DNA of 64,000 bases from Plantago ovata (GCA_028274465.1 CM051455.1:72274985-72338984); one strand, 5' to 3'; positions 10,010 to 21,765 are shown, numbered from the stretch's first letter. A program made the numbers and translations. Notes: generated from the sequence alone by a model not told the origin.

Positions 10010-12376
10010 TTTCTTTTTCAACCTTTTTCCTTCCGTCCGTTCGACTTCTAAATTGTGTTTAGTACTTTCTTGTTAGGTTCTCCGTTGTCCGTAAACCCGT
10101 AAAGCTCATTTCTCTTTGAAGGTCTTTTACTCGCAAGCTAATGTGAGTGTTCACCCCTAAACCTATTATTTGCGAAAAACTAGAAGGCTATGTGACTGTT
10201 TGTATCTATTACTATATACTGTTTACTGTATGCTCCCGCGTAAAAGTATAAGTCCTAAGTATGACTTTTTACATTTTTGTTTATTGCTACTCTGTTCTAG
10301 ACTGACCTTTCTGCAGGAACACCTCTCGGTGTTAACTATCTGTATCTGTTGTTCTGTATCTGCTCTGTTTCTGTGTGACCGGTCGATTAGGTTATGGTTA
10401 GGTAGGCTTGGGTAGTAGAGGACTATCGGGTTTGCTTGATCGTGGCCTAGTCTATTCCCTTTTAGACGTGAGGCAGAAGTCGCTGAGGTCTATTAGGGTC
10501 GTAGGATCTGTTTCCCCAAAGTACACGGGGGTTTCTGTTTCTGTCCGGAGTTGTGCACCCTCTGGAGGGAGTTATAAGGGCATTCTGGGAGTAGGAGCAA
10601 TAAGGCGGGCTGCACCAACGGTCTACAACCTATATGTTCTGATATTCTGTTATTTGTGACCTGTTCTGTTTGTTTGTTTTCTGAAAAGGATTTTGATTTC
10701 AAAATTGTTTACTTTCTGTTTTAAAATTTAGAACCTCACTGAGATCCTTTATCTCACACTCTTTTGTTTTTTTCAAAATTCCTTCCTTCCAGATGCTGCT
10801 GAGGATGTGCGTGACTAGGATGCCAGCGACTGAGAGAAGGGTCTGGGGTGTCTTGGGTTTCTTTTGTAAAATAAGGAGATAAACTTTTACTGTCTCCATT
10901 CGTCTTTCTTTTGAACTTGAGTTGTCGTTGGTTATTGTTCATTTCTGTTAGCGTCAAAGATAATTTTGGCATTAATTGTCGACCGTTGCTATTAAAGTTA
11001 TTTTGATCTTCTTTTCAAGAAATTATTTTTGTTTTCAAAACCGGTACCGTTACACCAAAAATGTACCGCAACCATTCGAATGCTAGCTTATGGGTGTTGT
11101 GCTGACTCGGTTGATGAGTATTGTCGCCTTGGTGAAAGTACGGCTTTGAAATGTCTCTCGCGTTTTTGTGACATTGTGGTTGCAGGGTTTGGCGCAACCT
11201 ACATGAGGAGGGCCAATGAAGATGACTTACGGCGACTTCTAGCAATCAACAAGGCAAGAGGCTTTCCGGGCATGATTGGGAGTATCGACTGTATGCACTG
11301 GATATGGAAGAACTGTCCGACGGCGTGGCACGGTCAATTCCAAGGGAAATGTGGAAGTCCTACCCTTGTGTTAGAAGCTGTGGCATCCCAAGACACTTGG
11401 ATATGGCATTCATTCTTTGGAGTTTCCGGAAAATTCAATGACTTATCAATCGTCCAGCGTTCACCAGTGTTCGAGGATCTTCTCAACGGCACTGCACCTC
11501 CTGTGGAATTTACGATGAATGGCCATCAATACAGCATGCCGTACTACCTAACTGACGGCATCTATCCAGCATAGGCTATGTTTGTGAGTGCCATCCCCAA
11601 TCCCATCACTCATAAAGAATCAAAGTTCTCTCAGCTCCAGGAGTCTTGTCGTAAGGATGTGGAACGGGTTTTTGGAGTTATGCAAGCACGGTTTGCAATA
11701 ATACGAGACCCGACTCTTGCTCACAACAAGTCCACACTCCGTAAGATCATGGATTGCTGCATCACACTCCACAATATGATAGTTGAGGATGAACGCCACA
11801 CATACAAAAACTATGAAAGTGAAATGGAAAGCCTGAAGAATGAGTTTGAGGACGACACAAGGTCTTACGTTGAAGATTTCGAGCGTGGAATTCATATTCG
11901 AAGGACGACATCAACAATAAACTCTCTGAATGAGTACATGAATATAAACCAAAAGATTCATAGCATCAACACGCATGAACGACTAACTTCAGACCTCATT
12001 GAACATATTTGGAGGTGTTAGTGATTGATTGTGCTAGCTTCATCAATCGTGTGTCTTATTTGTTTTAAGTTTCATGCATTTTATGTTTGTGTGTTGTGTG
12101 GTTGTTGCATCTCAATTCGTTAGATTTTGTGTTTTAAATTTGATGTAAACTCGTTATAATGGGTATGATTTTTTGTTATGTGTTTAAATTTGATGTAAGT
12201 TATTTCAAATAAACTATTAAATATATTTTGTGTTAATTTTAGTTCATACTATCATAATATAATAACAATAAAAAAAAAAAAGTCACCATGCCGCGGCATC
12301 GTGGCCACCAATGCAGAAACAAGCCACGATGCCGCGGCATGGAGGCAAAATAGTACACCATGCCATGGCAGCATGG

Positions 12377-12393
12377 CACCAATGCAAATGGTC
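12377..12393 (-). repeat. Right terminal inverted repeat of Harbinger element
   Basis: CACCAATGCAAATGGTC precedes the TTA duplicate and is the inverted partner of 3834-3850. Confidence 0.85.
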
Positions 12394-12396
12394 TTA

Positions 12397-12894
12397 GTAC
12401 AAAGCCACGTCCTATACATCGCTGATAACTAAACTTTTGATCCTTGGAAAACGTGAGACTAGTGGTACATAAATCCAATTACTTACTTTGATCGGATCGG
12501 AGAATATGAAGTCCGTTTGCGTATCTTCATCATCGGTCAACTTTGGACTCCATAAACCGGTACGGCATGGGTACAATGTCTCCGTCTAATCAAACTCAAC
12601 CCTAAGGAGGGCTATTTATATTCCACATAATTAACCATCCTAATTAATATAGTCCATCGGACCTTTACTCCGGTCCATGCAAATCCCATAATATAAATCG
12701 AAGTCGGTCCCAATTCGTCGGTCTGTCAAGCAATAACTAATAAAATTCGATCCATTAATGTGAGTCCATATAAAATAATCCACACTACAAGATGATCCGT
12801 CAATTAATATCCATATAACTTTCAGCTCCAATAAAATTGTATCAGGCGGTCCACTACATAAACGATGTACAAATAAAATGTACGGGTTGTAACA
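12397..12894 (-). repeat. 3' LTR, proximal part
   Basis: It matches 15020-15533 almost base for base, with shared blocks such as GGTACGGCATGGGTACAATG. On the minus strand it begins TGTTACAACCCGTAC, matching the 5' LTR start TGTTACAATCCGTAT. Confidence 0.85.
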
Positions 12895-12908
12895 CTCCAC
12901 CCTCCTTA
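12895..12908 (-). other. Polypurine tract before 3' LTR
   Basis: The minus strand reads TAAGGAGGGTGGAG directly before TGTTACAACC. A hairpin GTTTCGAAGACGAAAC lies just upstream (12930-12915). Confidence 0.7.
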
Positions 12909-12999
12909 AAATAAGTTTCGTCTTCGAAACTTGACCCAAATGTATCTCGATTCTTCCACTCCAATAATAATATAAAATTTTGACCTTATAAAAATGTTC

Positions 13000-13046
13000 G
13001 GGATTTTACATCCTCCCTTCCTTAAAAGAAGTTTCGTCCTCGAAAC
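13000..13046 (-). other. Second polypurine-tract/LTR-start-like motif
   Basis: On the minus strand GTTTCGAGGACGAAAC (13046-13031) is followed by TAAGGAAGGGAGGA and TGTAAAATCCCGAAC, a second copy of the PPT plus LTR-start layout only about 115 bases from the first. It suggests a related LTR fused into the interior. A further LTR-start-like TGTAATAACCCGTACC lies at about 13905. Confidence 0.55.
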
Positions 13047-13945
13047 TTAAATCACTACGGTTCCATTACGCAACTATGACAACCGTCCAATTTTCTAATC
13101 CTCGTATCAATAAATTCAATCCTAATAATCTTACTACGGTCCAAAACGCAAAACTTAACGAACACAAATTGAAACTTAAAACAATAATTTTACTCTTGAG
13201 ATCAACCATACGTCACCACTACAACATCCATGTCAATAACCCATGATTGAAACCTTTCCTCAACATGCAAATAAATAACAACTCCTCAAATTCTTCCATC
13301 CTCGTGCATGACTTAAACAAATACTCCTATAAGCTTCTCTTCTTAGCCCACGCCTTCCATCAAGATCCATAAACTAGTTACTAACAAGGTACTATTCAAA
13401 AACACAACTTAAGTCCTTCAAAAACAAACACTCGCAACTCAGTGACCACTTTAGTAAAACCATAAAAATTTCCGAACAAATTCATGCCTAACAACTCAAA
13501 ATTCCCAACCTTAATCACTCTGTAACATTAAATAGTATAAACGTTATTCACCATCCTCAAGTTTCTTGAGCGTCCATTAAAACTTTGCTACATCAATCAA
13601 ACATCCGAGCTCGTCTTTACGGCAAGAAGGAAAATAATAAACTAACCTAAATCACACTGTACTTATATATATAGGCAGCAAAAACCAATCCTGGTATATT
13701 TAGACGTTTTTAATATAAACTTCCTAATGGACTCGTAACTCCTCGAGTGAAACGGATCTCATCCAATAATAAATACCAAGCTCGCTTCTATATGTGGTCC
13801 ATATAAATAATATAAGATCCAATCCGTCAATTTAAGTCGATATAATAAACAAGCCCGTTCCACATCATAAAAATCGTATAAAAAAGGTACGGGTTATTAC
13901 ACACTTAAAGGTTTAAACCAAATGTCACCAAGGATTGAAGCCTAT

Positions 13946-13957
13946 GCTCTGATACCA
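13946..13957 (-). other. Primer binding site (initiator Met tRNA type)
   Basis: The minus strand reads TGGTATCAGAGC two bases after the LTR end GGGGCGTTACA. This is the standard site complementary to plant initiator tRNA-Met. Confidence 0.8.
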
Positions 13958-13959
13958 CT

Positions 13960-15533
13960 TGTAACGCCCCAAAACCAAAATATTTGTGCGTTCGGCCGTG
14001 TATCGTGAGATGGACTCACGCCAACACGAAGCCTATACTTTAAATCCTAAAAAACAATAGAATCAACTTGAATGGTAATACAGAGCTACTAAAACTCCCA
14101 ACACATTGAAATACAATCTATACAAGTCCTCAAAATTACAACCATCCGAATACAACAACTAAAACTTTTAAAGAAAATCAATCTTCACCTAAGTAGTCTT
14201 CCAGATACAGAACACATGTAAGTTCCATCCCACTATACTCCAACAAAAAATACTCCTTAAGCTTGCATCAACAATACACTGAAACTGGGGGAGTAAGGGA
14301 GTAAGCTACTAACTCATGGGAAAACTAATAACTCGTAAGAAGACATCTTGAGACTCTTACCGGATCAAGCATACGTTTCAGAAATATAAATACATTATAT
14401 ACACACACATACATAACCAAAAACAGTTTCATGGAGTACCTGTAACGGAACAGTATCAAAACGATAACAATATAGTTTGTTGAGCTCAAACAGAAATCAC
14501 ACTATGGCCACTAGTGTAGGTCCGGTGGCACAGAGGTCGACACAAAACAGAAACAGAAAGTTCCCTGCTAAAGGAACACAGACAGAATGAAGTAGAATGA
14601 AGTACTTCAGGAGCCAGATGTAATCACCGTCAGAGACGGGCCCAGAAGTCATAGGCAAAAACTGTGAGCTCAAAAAAATATTTTAGTTCTCCATGTAGAG
14701 AGAATATATTTTTCACACACCACACACACATCACAAAATACAATTTTGGCTATATTCACATACTTGATCCTTTCGAATTGACATATTATACCAAGACCCA
14801 TTAACTCGTTATAAAAGAAATCCCCTTACTTTATCAACAACAATAATGGACGCAGGCGAATATACCTATATGTATCAGCTATACCCCAACAATCCATATT
14901 CATTCGAAGCCATCACTCCATGCCCCTCATCAAAACTATAAAACTGCATCCATATCGTTGAAACAATAGTAGGAATAATAAATCAATTGACCTTTAATTG
15001 ACCAAATCCAAATCATGAATATTACTACTACAAAGCCACGTCCAATACATGTGCTGAAAACTAAACTTGTGATCCTCGGAAAACGTGAGACTAGTGGTAC
15101 ATAAATCGAATTACTTACTTTGATCGGAGCGGAGAATATGACGTCCGTTTGCATGTCTTCGTCGTCGGTGAACTTTGGACTCCATAAACCGGTACGGCAT
15201 GGGTACAATGTCTCCGTCTAATCAAACTCGACCCTAAGGAGGGCTATTTATATTCCACATAATTAACCATCCTAATTAATATAGTCCATCGGACCTTTAC
15301 TCCGGTCCATGCAAATCCCATTATATAAATCGAAGTCGGTCCCAATTTGTCCGTCCGTCAAGCAATAACTAATAAAATTCGATCCATTAATGTTAGTCCA
15401 TATAATATAATCCACACTACAATATGATCCGTCAATTAATATCCATATAACTTCCAGCTCCAATAAAATTGTATCAGACGGTCCACTACATAAAAGATAA
15501 AAGATGTACAAATAAAATATACGGATTGTAACA
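13960..15533 (-). repeat. 5' LTR (1574 bp)
   Basis: It runs TGTTACAATCC...GGGGCGTTACA on the minus strand. A TATAAATAG box lies at 15252-15244. This copy preserves the target site of the Harbinger element uninterrupted at about 15020, which fixes the insertion point at 3831-3833/12394-12396. Confidence 0.8.
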
Positions 15534-15931
15534 TATATATCAAAAAGTCCCCTCATGGATGCTAAACACATAGTGTATAGTGTATAGAAGTATATTTCCG
15601 AAAAACAAATCATGAAATACACAAATCTTCTTAATTAGTATTAAACTTCAGAGTCTTCCAATTTGGAAACTTGCTGGTTGGAGCAGAAAGAGTCTTTCGC
15701 TAAAGGCACAAACTGGGTTCGCATTGCATAGAAGATCGAATACCAATATAGAGAATAAAACTGGGATATAATAACTCTTATCATATACACATACTATAAA
15801 ATTGTTAATTTGAGCACTGCTCAGATACATAGTATTTAGCTACTGAGTTTAACTACAACTATAATTTATACAAATTAGAGTAGAAGAAATTCTTGAATTA
15901 ATGCCCCTTTAAAAAGATACTCAAACATAAC
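15534..15931. other. Spacer, no gene seen
   Basis: AT-rich sequence with a short GTGTATA repeat near 15575. No reading frame or transposon end was recognised. Confidence 0.5.
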
Positions 15932-16070
15932 TTCTAGGGTCAGGCATCCTGCCTGACTTGATATCAGACAAATTGATCTCAACCATTAGATATTCGATCT
16001 AATGGTTCACAACACTTCGCCAAAAAAAATTAGGCGATCGCCTTTCGCCCTATCCTTCGCCTTGTCGCCT
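15932..16070 (+). repeat. Left terminal block with palindrome and TTCGCC repeats
   Basis: GTCAGGCATCCTGCCTGAC (15939-15957) is a perfect 8-bp-arm palindrome. Three TTCGCC copies at 16016, 16044 and 16056 and a palindromic AGGCGATCGCCT follow. Confidence 0.6.
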
Positions 16071-16273
16071 TATTAATATTTTAATTAATAAATTATAATA
16101 AAAATATTAATATTTTATAAAATGTCATTTTTACCCTTAAAAAAAAATGAAAATTTTAATAAATAATTTTTATATTTTCGTTAATTTTTATATTTTCGTT
16201 TTTTTGGATGAATTTTTTTTATATTAAATTATCTATTAATAAATTTGAAAATATTTAATTATAGTTACCCCAA

Positions 16274-16345
16274 AAATTCATAGTTGAGATTTGAACCTGA
16301 GACCTTTAGCTAAATAGCTCAATACCAAACCACAGAGCTACCGAT
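16274..16345 (-). repeat. tRNA-like segment near left end
   Basis: The minus strand has GGTAGCTCTGTGG (A-box-like) and CAGGTTCAAATCTC (B-box-like) at tRNA spacing, without a pairing acceptor stem. Confidence 0.4.
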
Positions 16346-16437
16346 TACTTCATTTATCAACTGCAATTATTTTGTTTATATAGATATAAAATCAATAGTC
16401 AACCTTTCAAGTTGCAATTAATTCAACAAATTCACGT

Positions 16438-16556
16438 CTCTCTCACTCTCACATAAACAGTCGCCGCGACGCCGTCTCTCACTCTCACATTATCAGTCGC
16501 CGCCACGCCGTCTCAGAATCCGTCGCCGCGACGCGTCAGAGAATCGGTCGCCGTCT
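16438..16556 (+). repeat. GC-rich direct repeats in the leader of the MULE gene
   Basis: About four imperfect units of GTCTCTCACTCTCACAT and CAGTCGCCGCGACGCC stand out in AT-rich surroundings. Their position, before a non-coding stretch leading to the transposase gene, suits a transcribed 5' leader or promoter region. 16557-18103 holds no other recognised feature. Confidence 0.5.
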
Positions 16557-19500
16557 CAGAAAGAACTACAGATTCAGGTTTTTTTGTTGATGATTGATGA
16601 GGGTTGTAATGTTGATTGGGGAACATAGTAGTAGTAGTTTTGTTGAAAATTGATTATCGTCTGTAATGGGGCAGAGCGCTGCAGAAGGAGTTTTGTTGCT
16701 CGATGATTTTTGAAAAATTATACCGTCTGGCTGTACTGTTTCATTTTGATTCTATTGAAGGGAAGTACTCCTCCGGTCCTAATACATATGTAATAATATA
16801 GTGTATATGTATTTGGTTTATTACATTACACTGCAGCTGCACTTTTATTTATTTATTTATTGCTCGTCTTTCTTGGTGACATTAGATAGTTATATGATGT
16901 TATATGTTGATGTGTTCAAGATTTAAGAGTTTTGTTTGCCTGTTTTGAACAGATGCAGCCCAACAAGACGGTGCTGCTATAAAACTGTGAAGTTGCTCAA
17001 CTTGAATCTCACATTTTAAACTGTGAAGGTGCTTCTTGATGTTCTCAGGTCCTTCCTCATTCTACTTGCTTCTAGGCATTTAAGTAATTATTTCATTTGA
17101 TTAGGTTAGTGTATAAGAAGACTATGTGGGATGTGGCTGTCATTCAAACAAACCATTTTGCTATTTGCTGGTCATGTCGATTTTTTAAAACATGAATCCC
17201 ATCAAGGTTTATGATTTTGCAGCCATGCTTTATATTGAAGTTAAAGACAGGGATGAAAATTAATGCGGTACAGTTGCGTGATAAGATTTTGTAGTTTGTA
17301 GTTTGTGGTTGGGAGGGTGTGAAACTCATATAAATAGGATTTGTTATTTTGTGCTTGCAAGGTGTTTGATGGATTGTCCCAATGAAAATTACTTCCAATT
17401 CATTTAATATTAAAAATGCTTTCGGTCTTTGAAACTGTAAAGGAGAACATGACACAGTAAATTAAGACAAGTTATTTTATATGGTGAAATTGAGTACTGA
17501 TGCTTACGGCAGGATATTGATCATTGTGAAAGTCAAGTTTGGTTTAGGATAAGTTTTGTTGTATATTAGTTTTTGTTTGGTACCTAGAATTTGCATTTAG
17601 CTTGTTACCTTAGTTTAGTTTGGCTTAGGATACTCATCTGGGTTAATTTAGCAACGCTAAATAAGATATGAAATTAGTCAAGTGAGTGAACTATTGCTTG
17701 CTTCCAAAAGCACAGACTGGGTAGGGTGTAAATGCTAATAGAAAGACGTACACATGGCTTCATACAAGCATCAATTTTCACTGGAATTAGGAAGATGTAA
17801 ATAGCAATTGCGGCCTGATCACCTCAATCTCATAATGTTTAACTATACTCTCTAACAATGTATGCCAACCAGATTTGGAATGATATCTGCAAGTTTTTAG
17901 GCACGACCTCATACAAAGAACTATATGGGTGTAAAGACTATTGTTCTTTATCTGGTTATGATGAAAGTGAAGTATTTTGAACCCTTAAATTTATGTGATT
18001 ACTTGCAGACTGAATGATGGGCGAGAAGAACTAAGAAGCTGATGATGTACATGTTGACGAGCATCTGAATTCAGATGAAGATTCAGAAAATGATGATGTT
18101 CAGATGTTTGGTGATGGTGCTCTTCCTCTCGATGAGGACATAATAAGAGGACTGGCTTTTAGAACCATTGATGATGCTGACATATTTTATCGTAGCTACG
18201 GTGCACGGAAAGGATTTAATGTCCGGAAAGCCCATAAAGGTTACAATAAAGACAAGACGCGGGTAATGAACCAGGTGTGGGAATGTTCTTCTGCTGGTCA
18301 TCGTAGAGAACGTCCAAGTCCACAAATTAGAACACCAAAAGAAAATCACAGGGTTGACTGTAAAGCATGTTTTCGAGTTGCTCTAGAGGATGGAATGTAC
18401 CGCGTTAAATTGTTTGAACCCAAACACAACCACGATCTCTTAAATCCAGAATCAACTGAACTAAAATGTAACAGGTACTTAATATGGTTTTTATTTATCT
18501 TTTTTGCGAAGCAAAATTAAATTCACAGTATATATAGTATTTACTTTTCATGTTACAGCAGTAGCAATTTTGTTTTCTTGGAACTACTAATTGGTACTAC
18601 TATGTGAACAAACTAGTCAAATCTTTTGATGTTAAATAAAACAAATAATTAGTTGTAGATTTAATTTACAGTATATATAGTTGTTTTTTTTTTTTTTTTT
18701 GTAATCTGGAAATTCCTGGCGGAATTTGTTAGGAAAAGAGGTATTTAGTTCTTGCTTTATGTTCTAGTTTACTTTCACTGCCATACTATGGCTTCCTTTT
18801 TTTTTTTTTTTATTTATTTATTGTTATGTTATCTTTGCCCATCTCTATTCAAACCATGAATTTTAAGCTACATGACAACCTTACGTGCTTAATAGATTCT
18901 TAATTGTTTGTCAGGTTTATATCACCTGGCGACAAAGTGGTAATAAGTATCTTGAATGCTGCTAGGCATAGTATGTACAATATTTTAGATCTTTTGAAGC
19001 TCACCCATGGAGGGCCTTCAAATTTATCATTTAAGGATAAAGATGCTTACAACTTTTTGAACAAGAAGCGAAATGAATCTGTGAGGCATGGAGATTCAGC
19101 TACAGCTCTATCTTTCTTGGATGGGATGAAATTCAATGATGTCAATTTCATATACGAACCCCTGTATGATGCAGATAACTCATTGAAATAGTTGTTCAGG
19201 ACCGATGGGTTCTCAAGGGCTCAATACAGGTTGTTCGGGGATGCATTGGTGTTTGACAGCACATATAAAACTAATACTTATTGTTATCCACTTATCATTC
19301 TTTCTGGAGTGGACAACAATTTCAAACTTGTGTTTTTGGTGCTGCACTGATGAAGCATGAGGACTCTGATTCATATATTTGGTTGTTGGAACAATTTCTT
19401 AAGGCCATGGGAGGGAAGAAACCATTATCGGTCATGACGGATCAGGACTCTGCCATGACTGAGGCAATTAGGCATGTGTTGCCCGAAACAAAGCACCGCC

Positions 19501-20190
19501 TCTGTACTTGGCACATAATGATAAATTGTATGCAAAAAATAAAAAATCGTGAAATCTACTCTCGTCTTGGAGAACTCATGAAGCAAACTGTATCTGATTC
19601 ATTTGAGTGGTGTTGGGAGGATCTGATAGCTCAAGATCTTGATGCTGATGAAATTGCATGGCTTACTAATTTGTATGATAAACGGGAAATGTGGAGTGAG
19701 TCTCATTGTGTAGGACATTTTGTAGCAATGATGAGGAGCACCCAGAGAGTAGAGTCGCTTAACTCTCGTTTCAAGCTTCGTGTAAAACGAGGATTCAAGC
19801 TTGTTGAGTTGTTGAAGCATTATTTTAACAAGCTCCATCAGCTCAGGGTAGATGCTTTTGATAGTCAATGTGAGTCCAAATTGCATGTACAACCACGGAA
19901 GCGTTGTGTGTTGTATCATCTAGTGAATCATGCTGCTGAAGTTTATAGTAAGAACATATTTGTTAAGGTGAAAGATCAAATTGCAGATGAACAAGCGCTT
20001 GTGCTTCTAAGCAATGACGGGTTGTTAGGAAACTTGTAATTTTGATGAGCAATTAACCATGCTAAATTAAGAACAGTCCAGTAACTAGTACTCTTAAGGT
20101 CCATAGGATTTTAGAATTTTTAAAAGGACATTGTAAAAGAGGAACGTTTGCTGATGACTTAGATAGGTGTTAGATAAGTTTTTATCTTAG

Positions 20191-20385
20191 TGTATGACGC
20201 ATTTTGTTTTCTGAGAAGAAAATAATTTGTTGACACTTAGGTGGATGACGTACCTTAATTTCTGAAAAGAAATTAATCTATTGACACCTTAGCGTATGAT
20301 GTATTTTATTTTATGAAAAGAAAATATCTTATTGATGCTTAGCTTTGATTTTCTGAAAAGAAAATGACCTATTGAAGTATTTGCT
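20191..20385 (+). repeat. U3 tandem repeats, four units of about 51 bp, each with a palindrome
   Basis: Units start near 20191, 20242, 20293 and 20343. Each centres on a TTTTCTGAAAAGAAAA-like palindrome. In unit 2 both arms changed together (TTAATTTCT / AAGAAATTAA). Copy B has only two units (43694-43790). Confidence 0.75.
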
Positions 20386-20838
20386 GAAGATGTATTTTGT
20401 TTATTACAAACAAATTATTGAAGCAAATAAGAAACCGGTCAGAATCTTGAAGACTTTTGAAGATCTGAAGACTTGAAGACTTGAAGACTTGAAGATTGCT
20501 GAAGACTGGTAAGGCACGTGTTGCTCAGAAAGTGAAATTTTCAGCAACAGCATTGCATAAGTGAAAATCTGAAAGACAGAGTAGGTTGTGCTTGCTGAAA
20601 CTGAGAATGAACACTTGCTGATTAACACATGTGACCTCTTGCTGAATGTACGTGATTTTGCGCTCCAATGTTACTGTTTGAATTCTATTCAAAGGTGCAT
20701 TTAATGTAAAGCTTACACAAAGGACATGAAGACTAGAAGACAAACAAAGGTTGCTGCTGAAAGTACAAAAGCAAGATAGTGACATGTTAAGGAACAAAAG
20801 CCTTAGGATTTGAAATTCAAACGGCTCCTTACATGCAC

Positions 20839-20846
20839 TATAAATA
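20839..20846 (+). promoter_or_regulatory. TATA box of copy A LTR
   Basis: CACTATAAATAGAGG; the same context is found in both LTRs of copy B (44270 and 58235). Confidence 0.75.
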
Positions 20847-21753
20847 GAGGTCATCAGGCAAAGAGTTGAAGTGTGTCAACAACGTGATCAAACTCTCACT
20901 TGTGCTTAAAACTCACAAACCTTCAAACTCTCTTACTGCCATTGATCCGTTCCAAGACTTAAAGCTTGAAAAAGCTACTTGTGAAGAAGTAGAACAAACT
21001 CGGCTAAGAAATTAGTTAAGTGTTCTTTCTTTCGAACAAGAACAAGTCTTGACACCAGAAACAATCAAACTTGTTTACTGCAAAGTATTCCAAGTTGTGT
21101 TTCTTAGATTACTTGTTGTAACTGAATAAGTTATAATTAAGTTATCTCACCCCAAAACTCTCTAACTGAAAATACACCCTTTCAAGCGTGATATTCAGGG
21201 GGAACTTAATCAAGCATAGTTTTGCTGATTAAAAGTACCAAGTTTGGTGGAGAACAAGGTTGAGTTCTCTAGTTTAGGTTGGAGACAAAGCAAGTGTGCT
21301 TTGGTTTCTGTTGAATCGCTTTTGATAGGAGATTGTAAGGAACCTCAATCATATCTTAGTGGATTCAGTCCTTGAAAGGACAAAGTGGATTAGTTGGGAG
21401 ATTACGCCACTCTCAGATACCACTCTAAAAGCGTTTGTGTGATTTACTTACTGCATTTAGCTTTCAGCAAATTATTTCTGTATTGTACACAGTCACTCAC
21501 ATCACTTGCTGAAACACTTTACTTGCTGAAAAAGCACTTATCGTTTCAAAGACTTCCGCTCTCTGATTTTAAGTATCAGCAAACCAAGCTACTGTAAAGT
21601 AACTTACACTTGCTGAGAAAGTTAAGTATCAGCAACCTCATTACTGAAAAGTAATAAGTACTTGCTGAGAAAGTTTTAAACGACAAAAGTTTGAAAAGAC
21701 TATTCACCCCCCCCCCCTCTAGTCTTTTCTTGTTGTTTAAAGGGACCAACAAG

Positions 21754-21765
21754 TGGTATCAGAGC
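21754..21765 (+). other. Primer binding site of copy A
   Basis: TGGTATCAGAGC, complementary to initiator tRNA-Met, two bases after the LTR. Confidence 0.9.

Larger units (their letters stand above)
6302..10215 (+). repeat. Tandem duplication, two copies of a 1957-bp unit
   Basis: Unit 1 is 6302-8258 and unit 2 is 8259-10215. The unit begins inside the Harbinger transposase (GTGATTACTTTGGTCATG) and ends inside the inserted LTR (TCTATTACTAT), so the duplication came after the LTR insertion. The junction at 8259 joins LTR sequence to transposase sequence. I count only about ten differences between copies, for example at 7165/9122 and 7196/9153, so it is recent. GTGATTAC and CTATGTG at the junction give little microhomology. 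Confidence 0.95.
6467..11054 (+). mobile_element. Solo-LTR-like insertion (about 2.6 kb before duplication)
   Basis: It begins TGTAACACCCCG and ends GGTACCGTTACA, with CCAAA on both sides (6462-6466 and 11055-11059), a 5-bp target duplication. No PBS, PPT or coding region for retrotransposon proteins lies between, so it looks like a solo LTR. It holds a GGCCCA/AAACCCTAAACC leader-like block, a CGTGCC-rich tract, and a tRNA-like segment. The TGTAACRCCCC start is common in Gypsy LTRs of plants. Orientation is assigned from the leader-like block and is not certain. Confidence 0.8.
6046..12021 (+). pseudogene. PIF/Harbinger transposase (HARBI1-type DDE nuclease), split and broken
   Basis: The N-terminal part starts at ATG 6046 (Ser-rich, MSSSSSSS); an upstream in-frame ATG is at 5887. 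It runs through DKFRRRYRMRRDLFERVV to a TAG at 6445-6447. The frame would continue GLSTHQ, but an LTR element enters after 6466. The gene resumes at 11055 (KCTATIRMLAYG) and ends at 12021. The DDE nuclease region shows GSIDCMHW (first Asp), GKFNDLSIVQRSPVF (second), and KDVERVFGVMQARF (Glu). A second nonsense TAG at 11572-11574 replaces the Trp normally following the YLTDGIYP motif. Three independent lesions (two stops, one insertion with duplication) make it non-functional. ORF1 lies upstream in the same direction. Confidence 0.9.
3834..12393 (+). mobile_element. PIF/Harbinger DNA transposon with nested insertion
   Basis: The left end GACCGCCTGCATCGGTG and the right end (reverse complement GACCATTTGCATTGGTG) agree at 13 of 17 bases. 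Both are flanked by TTA (3831-3833 and 12394-12396), the 3-bp TWA target of this superfamily. The empty-site homologue is the intact LTR at about 15020. It carries the usual two genes in the same direction: a Myb/SANT-like ORF1 (4288-5544) and a DDE transposase (6046-12021, broken). About 4.6 kb of its length is a later LTR insertion plus a tandem duplication. GC-rich subterminal repeats of the GCCGCGGCATC type lie inside both ends. Confidence 0.93.
12397..15533 (-). mobile_element. Short Gypsy (Tekay-like) LTR element
   Basis: Read on the minus strand: 5' LTR (15533-13960), a TGGTATCAGAGC primer site, about 1.05 kb of non-coding interior, a polypurine tract, and the start of the 3' LTR (12894 down to 12397, then 3833-3581 beyond the Harbinger element). 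The interior lacks gag and pol, so it is an internally deleted or non-autonomous copy. Hairpin-plus-purine motifs (GTTTCGAAGACGAAAC, then GGAGGGTGGAG) resemble those before the 3' LTR of Tekay/Del chromoviruses. No full target duplication can be checked because one end is lost. Confidence 0.75.
20023..21751 (+). repeat. 5' LTR of copy A (1729 bp)
   Basis: It runs TGTTAGGAAACTTG...AAAGGGACCAACA. TATAAATA is at 20839-20846. Near the 3' end come a poly-C tract (about 21706) and repeated TTGCTGA/TCAGCAA words. It is collinear with the LTRs of copy B but has extra U3 repeat units. Confidence 0.93.

Noticed and set aside
12239-12478. Minus-strand 79-codon frame
   Set aside because: It crosses the Harbinger right end into LTR sequence, so it is a chance frame.
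18104-20022. Domesticated FAR1/FHY3 transcription factor gene
   Set aside because: A nonsense codon, two frame changes and a 10-kb insertion, plus a neighbouring Ulp1 transposon gene, favour a dead transposase.
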